Of a stretch of DNA of 64,000 bases, positions 56,740 through 64,000 are shown one piece after another. Both the position numbers and the translations under genes were made by a program. The notes below the pieces were generated by a model. It saw only the letters and a list, made by a program, of their open reading frames with translations, was not told where the DNA came from and ran no database searches. Every line of letters starts with the position of its first letter. The stretch's first letter is position 1. Origin of the DNA: Endothia cerciana (taxonomy: Eukaryota > Ascomycota > Sordariomycetes > Diaporthales > Cryphonectriaceae); assembly GCA_026119935.1 (NCBI GenBank), contig JALRMH010000050.1:215174-279173 (forward strand). Reading direction: 5' to 3'.

Positions 56740-57546
56740 TGGGGGGTGGCACCATTCCTGGACCGCCGAACGAAGGAATGAATGGATGACTGAACGGATG
56801 AATGGCATTTTGCCCACCGGCTGGACCGACTGCTCGTACTATAGCAGAGTTCGTACATAGCACACGTCAACCATGCGACACGGGGCGCATCGAGTCATGA
56901 GGGCGTTCACGAGCCCGTACCGAGATCCCCGCCTCCCATCCAACCCCGTCGCGACTATGCAAGCAGCGGCCGACATTGCGCAATGAAACGGGCGAGGTTT
57001 CAAAAGAGGAAACCACCCCCAGACCAGGCCGTACATAGTAAGCTTTTTGCTACGGGCAATATCAGACAGAAAAAGTATTATCCTATTGTCCGACCCTCCC
57101 CTCCCTCACCAGACGAGGAGCATCGGCAGATCTTCATGCGTCGACTGGCCCGAAGCCTGTTGCCGCCGGGCCATCCTGGCCATACTCACACTCTATCAAA
57201 CAAAGGGCGCCCGGGCATTGACGAACATGGAACCGAGATCAACAACGCATCGTGAGGCTGGCAGGTGAACTGGACGCAAGCAACGGCACCCACCTTCTCA
57301 GGTCTCCGATATGGCTTCACACGGGGCCCCACCGAGCCCGCACGCCAGGGTCCTCGGCACGTCACGCAGTAGTAGGTGGAAGAGACTGACTATGTTAGAA
57401 CAATACCTGTGTAGAAACTCATCACGGACCCTAACCCTCCCTTCCCCGTCACAGCCACCCGAAGCGAGCTTAAACTCGACGAGGTGTCGTCTTCCTCGTG
57501 AATGCCCTCCTCGTCCTGGAACTCGGGTATCCGGGCAGGCAAGGTA

Positions 57547-57635
57547 AAGTCAAAAATAAAAATAAAAATTCAATAAATCAAATTTTCAAATTTTTTGAAA
57601 TAAAAAATAAAAAATAAAAAAATAAAAAAAATACG
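57547..57635. repeat. A/T-only low-complexity stretch
   Basis: About 85 bp made of AAAAATAAAA-like units with a central caaattttcaaattttttgaaat part. The base composition is sharply unlike that of the flanks. Confidence 0.85.
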
Positions 57636-57880
57636 AGAACCTTGGCCGCCTACCCGTGTTCTATTCCTGTCATGCATCCGTGTTACACGGGCTGAGCGAG
57701 AGGCCACGGGTGATTCCTGACTGCCACTCCCGGGACCGAATCCTCCTTGTCCTCGTCAGCCCTCTCGACCCGGAACTGCCAACTCGGCCCGCCTTCCTCA
57801 GACCTTCGCCTCGCGACACACCACCCCTCTGATAGTGATAGTACTTGGCACCTGGCAGGACAACAGACCGTTCTTGAAAG

Positions 57881-58513
57881 ATGGGCTCGGCAGTGTCCAC
57901 GGCAAAGGCAAGAAGAAAGCCCCCAAGCGTCCCAAGACCCTGCGCCTTATTACCCCAGAGTGCTGACCGGGCCCCCCCCGCCCCTCCCTCGCCAGACCCT
58001 CATCGTCCCCGCGATAATAGCCCTCCTCGTCTTCCTCCTCGCGACCTATATCCTGCTGCCCCTCTGGCAGCGCTACCGGTCCAGCCGGTACGGCGCGTAC
58101 CTCCCGCTCGAGTCCATCTCGTCCGGTACAATATCCCTGCGGTACCGGGTACAGAACGCCATCGCGCGGTGGGTCGTGCCCTCGACCTGGCGCGAGCGGA
58201 TACAGGACCGGCTGGTGGTGGCTGTTGGTCCCGGGTCGGACAACGGGTACAACTCTGACGAGGGCGAGGAGCTGGATGAGGTGCCGGAGGATGAGGACAT
58301 GCGGGCACGGCTGGACAGGGAGGCGAGGCGGAGCAGGAGCAGTGGGAGGCCGGACCTGGAGAGGCGGCTGAGCCGGGAGTAAGTACTGAAGAGACGATGC
58401 CGGGCCCTGATGGGGTCCCTCAGAGCAGATGCTGACAGGGTGTCCACAGCCTAGAGGAGGGCTTCAGGGACGACAGCGACGACGAGGCCGGGTCCCCCGT
58501 CCGGACGAGGTAG
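57881..58513 (+). CDS. Small single-pass membrane protein
   Basis: Exons 57996-58378 and 58450-58513 are well supported: the splice 58379-58449 restores SR|DLEEGFRDDSDDEAG and ends at a stop. A first exon is needed for an ATG. The ATG at 57881 with a 103-nt intron (57893-57995) gives MGSA|TLIVPAIIALLVFLL and keeps phase (152 aa), but its donor is weak. Residues about 5-27 form one membrane helix (LIVPAIIALLVFLLATYILL). After it comes WQRYRSSRYGAYLPLESIS, an amphipathic region, then an acidic/Arg-rich tail with SDEGEELDEVPEDED. A topology of a short lumenal N-terminus and cytosolic tail is likely. No family is recognised. Confidence 0.6.
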
Positions 58514-60440
58514 TCTTTCTGGGGCGCATCTTTGGCGCGGCGTTTCCACTCAGTCACAAGCAGCCTACGGATATCCATAGCCGCAGCAGGCCTCAATGGC
58601 CACGCTGTGCGAGTGCAAGCGACTACAGGGAGACCTCGGCATACTGCCGGCATCTCGGGGGTGACTTCTCGGCACCCAAGGTCATCAATCAAGCAGCAAC
58701 GCGGGCCCGTGAGGTTCAAGCTGCACTGCAGTCACCGATAGAGACGACGATATCTGAAGAGATGTTTTCCTAGATGCCCACCGTATTCCCAATGATGCCC
58801 ATAGCCAATACGGGCGACCATCAGGTCTGTAGAGGAGGTCAGACGCCGGCCCATCCAAGCGATGTGACCAGGGGAGCGTATGCCATGACACCGTTCTCGA
58901 CGGCTCTGAAGAGGGCGGTGTGCCCCCGTCTTCCCGGGCTGGTCGGCACCTGCCAGGGGGATAGCTATGCACTGCAGTCGACCCATACTCACAGGCTCAC
59001 AAATAAGAGTCCAGAGGACAGGTGTAGGACATGCGAGAACGAGAGGTGGGGGTGGGGGCTGCATAAGCTGAGGCAGAGAAGACCTGGGTGAAACAAAGCA
59101 GCGGCGGTGGCAGCAGCCGGACCTTGGACACGAGGAAGCACTCTGTCAAAGCAGGTGTCTACAATCACGCGAGTGTGATACTCTACAGCGGATGATCAGG
59201 ACATGAGCAGAGTCGCAGGTAGGCTTGGTAGGTCATTGATCGTGCTGGTACTCCACAGGCCCCCCAGTATCCATCCCGTCCCGGCAGAGGGTCAACTTAC
59301 ACCACGTTGCCTTGCTGCAATCCCACTCCCACTCCCTTGCCTTGCAGTGATACCAGACAGGACCTTGTTGGTCCAGTCAGCCGCCAGCCTCGCCTCACCC
59401 AACCTTGCCGGCTATCCTTGTCCCGTACTCTGCGCTAGTATTATCTAGAATGGCCCCTCCCACAACACCTTGGCGGGCTGCGTTTTTATATGACTGAACA
59501 GGATCCCCGATGCCAGGCTCTCTCCCCTTGATCATCTCGATTCGAACCGAGCCGCAGAGGTGCATATCTGAGAGGAGGGGGCAGGGGGGGCCCAGAACGG
59601 ACCTTGGACGCCAGCCCGAGCTTATCGAGGGGTACCACGACGCACACGCCACATGCCACCATCTTTGGCCAACACCTCGCATCACCTCGACTGACCCTAA
59701 CTAACCTAACCAGAACTAAGCTACTGTCCGTCAGCCCAGCTCGGCCACCTCTAACTAACCAACCGCGGCGGCCAGATTCTCGACTACGCCTTTCTGACGG
59801 CCGCTTTCGAGCCAGCCCTCCCCGTTCACATCTAGGATTCTCTTTTCGGCCAGACGAGGCCCTTCCACAAGCTCGTTTCCTCCTCACAGTTCCACCCCCA
59901 CCCCTTCAGCAGGCACGGCCAACCCCTCCTTTCCCTGCTGCGGAGGACTAAGAACCTATGACCACGTCGGTGCCCCACGATCATTGGCGCCGTCACTGCA
60001 TCACTGGCCATCACTCCTGGGGCTGCCCAGGGCCCTCTAGAGACGGTTTAACTGCTCCGTACCTAGGTACCTCTGGGGCACGGGGCTTATCACTTACTCG
60101 CCCGCCTCTTTACCTTAAGTCACAGGTCACTGCCTGCCAACCCGGGCAATAGACCACAGCTCGCTCTCTTCTCCGCCTCCCCCCCCCCCCCTCCTTCCCT
60201 CCCTCCCTCTCTCTCTCTGTGTGTTGTGTCATGCCACTTGGTGCCTTGGGCGGGCTTTCCTCTTCCATCCCCACCTCACTCTCCAGCCAGGAGCAAGCGT
60301 CAACCTGCTCGTCACTGCCCCGCTGGACTGTGTCCTTCGCAGCCGTGCTGGTCCATCCTTCTGTGTTCCCTCTCGTCTCCTTCGAGGACACCTCCGACCT
60401 CCTTCACTACGTCTTGTTTCTGTCGTCCTCCGCCGCGACC
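58514..60440. other. 1.9 kb spacer upstream of the RING gene
   Basis: No gene is supported. A C run (about 60180-60191) and a CT-rich tract precede the RING gene. Open frames such as 59604-59951 are composed of simple Pro/Thr-rich reading of CT-rich leader DNA. Confidence 0.5.
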
Positions 60441-61289
60441 ATGAAGTCTGTCCGCCTCCCCAAGTCCTCCGTCAAGACCTCGGTCGTGCGGCACGATGAG
60501 CACCCCGAGCGCCTCGTCCTCGACCCTACCTGCCCCATCTGCGCCGTCGACATGGGGACCAAGTCCCCGGAGGGCGTCAGGGAGAGCTACGCGGTCACGC
60601 CCTGCGGGCACGTCTTCGGCAACGTGTGCATCAAGAAGTACCTGGCCATCACCGACAAGCCCATGTGCCCCGTCTGCCGGGCGGACCTGTTCCACGCCTG
60701 CTCGCACCCGGTGCTGCCCTCGCCCTACGACCCCAAGAAGTCCCGACTGAGCCGCGACGAGGCCGCCGCGAAGGCCTTCCCCGACGAGCCCCAGCACACG
60801 GACTGCCGGTTCTGCCGGCACCGCAGGATCAAGCACGCGAGGCGGATGCGGAGGCAGGAGGTCCTCGAGGCCGCGGCGAGGAAGGGTAGTGGTGGGTCGG
60901 GGTCGTCGGAAGGTGGGGACAGCGACGATAGCGAGAACTCGGGCGGGAGCCCCGGCAGCGCGACCAGGGGGCTGAGGTTGGCACTACAAATTATCCATAT
61001 CACGGCTGCTCTGGCGAGGCTGACGCTGGATGCTGCTCGTATTAGGAAAATCAAGGTGCCTCCCGAGGACGAAGGAAGCGACGGTGGAGAGTACAACGAG
61101 GACGGCGAGGTCGAGGGCGACATCATCGTGCCTTACTCTCCACGACTACTGGCGGACGGCAGCCTGCCCCCCGTCCCTGGGCCTTACGGCCACTGGGATC
61201 TCGCGAACAAGGGGCCGGACTGGAAGTTCTTGGGCTGGTATGACCAGCAGGAGCCCAGGATGAAGACGAAGGCCGAGCACTTCTCGTGA
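60441..61289 (+). CDS. RING-finger protein, probable E3 ubiquitin ligase
   Basis: Intronless, 282 aa. A RING domain near residues 31-80 has CPICAVDM, then TPCGHVFGNVCIKKYL, then MCPVCRADL, a C3HC4-like spacing (the His in CGH; the pair C-x2-C closes the second zinc site). This class usually recruits ubiquitin-loaded E2. After it are a Cys/His-rich piece, DCRFCRHRRIKHARRMR, a Ser/Gly/Asp-rich linker, and a C-terminal part (EGDIIVPYSPRLL to KAEHFS) without known domain. The chosen start gives MKSVRLPKSSVK in an ACCATG context; an in-frame ATG at 60231 would add 70 residues that read as leader. Confidence 0.75.
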   Translation: MKSVRLPKSSVKTSVVRHDEHPERLVLDPTCPICAVDMGTKSPEGVRESYAVTPCGHVFGNVCIKKYLAITDKPMCPVCRADLFHACSHPVLPSPYDPKKSRLSRDEAAAKAFPDEPQHTDCRFCRHRRIKHARRMRRQEVLEAAARKGSGGSGSSEGGDSDDSENSGGSPGSATRGLRLALQIIHITAALARLTLDAARIRKIKVPPEDEGSDGGEYNEDGEVEGDIIVPYSPRLLADGSLPPVPGPYGHWDLANKGPDWKFLGWYDQQEPRMKTKAEHFS

Positions 61290-61507
61290 TGCTGCTGCTG
61301 ATATGCCACCGCCGAGGAGGCGACATGCCTGGTTCCATCGGGTGGCTAACCGACGGCGAGAGGGCTTGCCGCTCGCCATGATACTTTGTTATGGGTTAAT
61401 ATGACCGGACCCGCAGGACTCGGCTGAATCGACGGGCGGACATGGATATCATTCGGGGGGCACAAGCGGGCTATCTGGGATACATGGGCGCCTTGGAGCA
61501 ATGGGGC

Positions 61508-61568
<61 letters not shown>

Positions 61569-62025
61569 CACTACATGGGGGTTTCCGGCTAGTCCGTCAC
61601 GTGGCTTTCTAGATCAGGATCCCCATCGCTGAGCAACTGGTATTTGCTTCGGGTTACGGCCCCTGTTGGGTTTGCGGAAAGGGCGAGACCAGGACGGTTT
61701 GGGGAGGATAACTCCAGCATGGGAAGCTTTCATGTCAAGTTAGGCAGGTCGTATCAACAAGATACGTTGTTTGCCCATTTCCCCATGTTCCCCTGGAATT
61801 CGCCCATGAGTGTACGATGCATTGACAGGCCTCGGAAAGGCTTCAGAGAAGGGGTCAGGTATTGGCAACGGTGGATGGATGGACGGATTGAACCGGGTGG
61901 CACGCCTTGGGAGCGTCTGCCTCGAAACGACCGCGACTGTCCCCCTGGCCACGCTACCTCTCCATACTGCTACCTCTTGAGGCCAATCTGCCTACTGCGT
62001 GCGGAGCTGCCGGGGAAAAAAAAAC
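61290..62025. other. Convergent spacer between RING and acyltransferase genes
   Basis: Dominated by a long CT microsatellite; no gene. Confidence 0.5.
61511..61566. repeat. (CT)28 microsatellite
   Basis: Pure CT dinucleotides for 56 bp. Confidence 0.95.
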
Positions 62026-62640
62026 TCATCCGATATACTCCGCGAACGCATTCCACCCCTCGTCGTCCTGGAGCCCCTGGAGGTCCAACGCGTTAAAGCA
62101 GAGCAGCGCGTCGATATCGCCCTCCCGGGTCCGCGGCATGAAGTAGATATCGCTCCTCAGCGGCACAAAGTCCGGCCGCCTCACCAGCGCCGGCCTGCCC
62201 AGCAGCGGGCCAAAGTCCTCCGAGTACGACCCGAGGTGCGCCCACGACGACGTCCCGATGTCCGTGTCCGGGTCGAACCCCGGGACGTACGAGATGCGGG
62301 ACCGGTCCGCCTCCCGCGCGATCTCCGTGGCGAACCGCCGCACGAAGGACGCCGTGTTCACCGCCAGCACGTCCCGCCGCATCGAGGCCGCGAGGTCCCG
62401 CAGCTCCGCGGCGCAGACCTCCCCGAAGGTCGACCTGGAGGTCGCCGGGATCACCAGGCCGCCTGGGTACTCGGCGGGCACGCCGAGGGCGGCCCGCGCG
62501 TTGAGCGCGCGGTTGAACTGCGTCCGGGTGGTGCCGGGCGTGCCGCGGCGGCGGGACCGGATGCGGGTGATGCGCTGCCAGCAGAAGGCGCTGAGCGCGT
62601 CGTTGGTCGAGATGTAGGACACGGGAGGGGGTTGGGATGG

Positions 62641-62684
<44 letters not shown>

Positions 62685-63489
62685 GCTGTTGTCGTTCTCC
62701 CCCCTCCTCGCCGGTCGTGCCGCTGCGCGGTGTTGACGGCGGCGGCGGTGATGGTGCGGCCATGTCCTTGAGCCGGGCCAGCTTCTGCGCCGTGAAGCGG
62801 TAGTACCGCCACGAGAAGGGCGAGCCAGGCTCGGCGGCGCTGGGGGGCGGCAGGCCGCTCTCCACCCGCAGCCAGCCGAGGCCCGTCTCCTCGCCCGGCG
62901 GGAGCAGCGGGACGAGGCCCCTGCGGTCGCGGTTGGCCTGCTCGACCGCGGCGGCGGGCAGCGGCCCGCCGCGCAGGGCCGCGGCCAGGAGGCGGAGGCA
63001 CTGCTCGATGCCGCTCATATCGATGAAGTTGTGCTGGGCCGCGCAGTCGAGCAGCAGCCCGCCGTCGACCAGGCTCGCCTGCAGCGCGAGCACGGGCGCC
63101 GGGTCCCCGTCCGTCTCCGTGTAGCCCTCCGGGAACCCCCCGCGCGGGGCGAGGACGCGGCCGTCCAGCATCGAGATCGGCCCCCGGGCCCGGACGAGCT
63201 CCTGGTAGGGGGCGCACAGGCCGCGGCAGTCGCGCACCCGCACGATGCTGTTGGGCGGCGTCCACCCCGGGCAGGGCGCTACCTTGAAGATGCCGCCCTC
63301 GCGGATGACCTTGCCGGCCAGCCAGGGGACGGCCGTGGTCACCTCTAGGGCGGCCCTGGCGATACCGTCGAGGACTGCGGCCTCATGCTTCTTGTCGCTG
63401 ACGGGAAAGGCTAGTAGCAGATGGCTGTAGGACTTGAGGAAGGGCAACTGGCCCAGTACGTCTTCCAGGTGGTCGAAGGCGCTACCCAT
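62026..63489 (-). CDS. BAHD / Tri101-like acyltransferase with polyQ insertion
   Basis: Intronless, 487 aa from the Met that gives MGSAFDHLEDVLGQLPFLK; 17 more codons are open upstream to 63540. The catalytic motif HxxxD is seen as HNFIDMSG near residue 170. The C-terminal structural motif of the family (DFGWG in plants, NDFGxGxP in fungi) appears as SEDFGPLLGRP. The order of elements (YSHLLLAF, VPWLAGKV, HNFID, TNDALSAFCWQRI, DFG) fits the fungal transferase family that includes trichothecene 3-O-acetyltransferase. The acyl acceptor is unknown. An unusual 17-Gln run (CAA codons) with flanking Pro/Ser/Gly lies in the connecting loop between the two half-domains. There is no biosynthetic core enzyme nearby, so a cluster role cannot be claimed. 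Confidence 0.8.
62641..62691 (-). repeat. CAA/CAG repeat coding polyQ
   Basis: 15 CAA then CAG and CAA, read on the minus strand as 17 glutamines in the acyltransferase. The pure repeat is a slippage hot spot. Confidence 0.9.
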
Positions 63490-64000
63490 TGTGAGACACC
63501 GAGTGCGGGCGAATTGTGCCTCTGACCTCACACATGGCATGCCAGCAACCTCTGCTGGGGTGGGCTCTCGTCTGTTGGTCAGAGAGGCTCGTGATACCGA
63601 GTCCTGACAGCAGCGCAGGTCGGGATATCACCGCGTTCCTAGCCTCACCTGTCCGCTGGAGTATTTCTGTTCCGGGTGTGGCTGGTGCTGGAGTAAATTG
63701 TGTCCGGGTCTCAGTCCATCATTATCATCATCGTTATCATCATCATCCATCCAGCCTATCCAACAATAATACGTCGTGGGTTGAGAAGCGGCAGCCTATA
63801 TAATTACGCACTTGGACAATCTATTCGAGTACACGCCCTCGCACGCAGCCTTGCCTTTCTCCTCCTGGTCCCGGCTGGTGGTCTTTTGATGGTGGTTTTT
63901 TTTTTTTGGGGGGGGGGGGGGGGCCGGTCACACATTGGTTTGTTTGGTCAGGTTGGGGAGGCGGGACAATATTTGGGCACCCAAGAAAAGGTGGGGGGGC
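63490..64000. other. Upstream region of the acyltransferase and window end
   Basis: Contains a (TCA)/(TTA)-rich stretch (tcattatcatcatcgttatcatcatcatcc) at about 63717-63750 and a T9-G run (tttttttttggggggggggggggggg) at about 63898-63922. No gene start is seen before the window ends. Confidence 0.5.

Larger units (their letters stand above)
55729..57880. other. 2.2 kb spacer upstream of the formin
   Basis: Contains a (GTG)n array at about 56014-56040, an inverted (ACC)n array at about 56712-56739 and an A/T-only stretch at 57547-57635. No gene is supported. Confidence 0.5.

Noticed and set aside
59522..59545. gattcgaacc-like sequence as a tRNA T-arm on the minus strand
   Set aside because: No matching acceptor, D-arm or anticodon stem in the expected distance.

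Overview
This window is nuclear DNA of a filamentous ascomycete (Pezizomycotina, most probably Sordariomycetes). The evidence is many short spliceosomal introns (about 49-121 nt, GTRNGT donors, CTGAC/CTAAC-like branch points, CAG/TAG acceptors), a HET-domain gene, a fused PabA-PabB aminodeoxychorismate synthase, a GPI-anchored wall protein, a SepA/Bni1-type formin and a GC-rich third-codon bias. No tRNA, rRNA, CRISPR array or intact transposon was recognised. Genes are separated by 0.4-4 kb spacers that carry many long C/G homopolymers.

Layout, left to right. 1-4.2 kb: no gene I can support. 4.2-7.0 kb (-): a Zw10/Dsl1-type tethering/kinetochore protein with acidic tryptophan repeats. 8.2-12.0 kb (+): an M16C metalloprotease with an acidic tail. 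13.6-14.4 kb (+): a LOG-family phosphoribohydrolase. 15.1-16.1 kb (-): proteasome subunit alpha6 (Pre5), divergent from Vps55 at 16.8-17.3 kb (+). 18.2-20.1 kb (+): a HET-domain protein. 20.7-23.4 kb (-): PABA synthase. 25.9-26.9 kb (+): a Cys-rich, Myb-like protein. 27.7-32.1 kb (-): Trs120 of TRAPPII. 32.9-34.2 kb (-): an SDR-fold protein that has lost its signature motifs. 35.0-35.6 kb (-): a doubtful small gene. 36.9-38.3 kb (+): phosphoserine aminotransferase. 38.7-41.4 kb (-): an extremely intron-dense MFS sugar/quinate-type transporter, followed by a DUF2264 protein at 42.6-44.8 kb (-). 46.2-47.1 kb (+): a hypothetical ORF with a polylysine tract. 48.5-49.4 kb (+): a GPI-anchored Ala/Gly-rich protein. 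50.5-55.7 kb (-): a formin. 57.9-58.5 kb (+): a small single-pass membrane protein. 60.4-61.3 kb (+): a RING-finger protein. 62.0-63.5 kb (-): a BAHD/Tri101-like acyltransferase with a polyQ tract.

Most of the genes are housekeeping, with a strong membrane-traffic and polarity theme (Zw10/Dsl1, Vps55, Trs120, formin) plus primary metabolism (PABA, serine). The accessory-looking part is the 38.7-44.8 kb transporter + DUF2264 pair, which could be a small uptake/catabolism unit, and the HET gene, SDR pseudo-enzyme and acyltransferase. I do not see a clearly new multi-gene system. The strongest oddities are the Trp-acid repeats in the Zw10 homologue, the roughly 18-exon transporter with a 4-nt microexon, and the SDR-like protein without its cofactor and catalytic motifs. 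All gene models were spliced by eye and checked for frame; no database search was possible.
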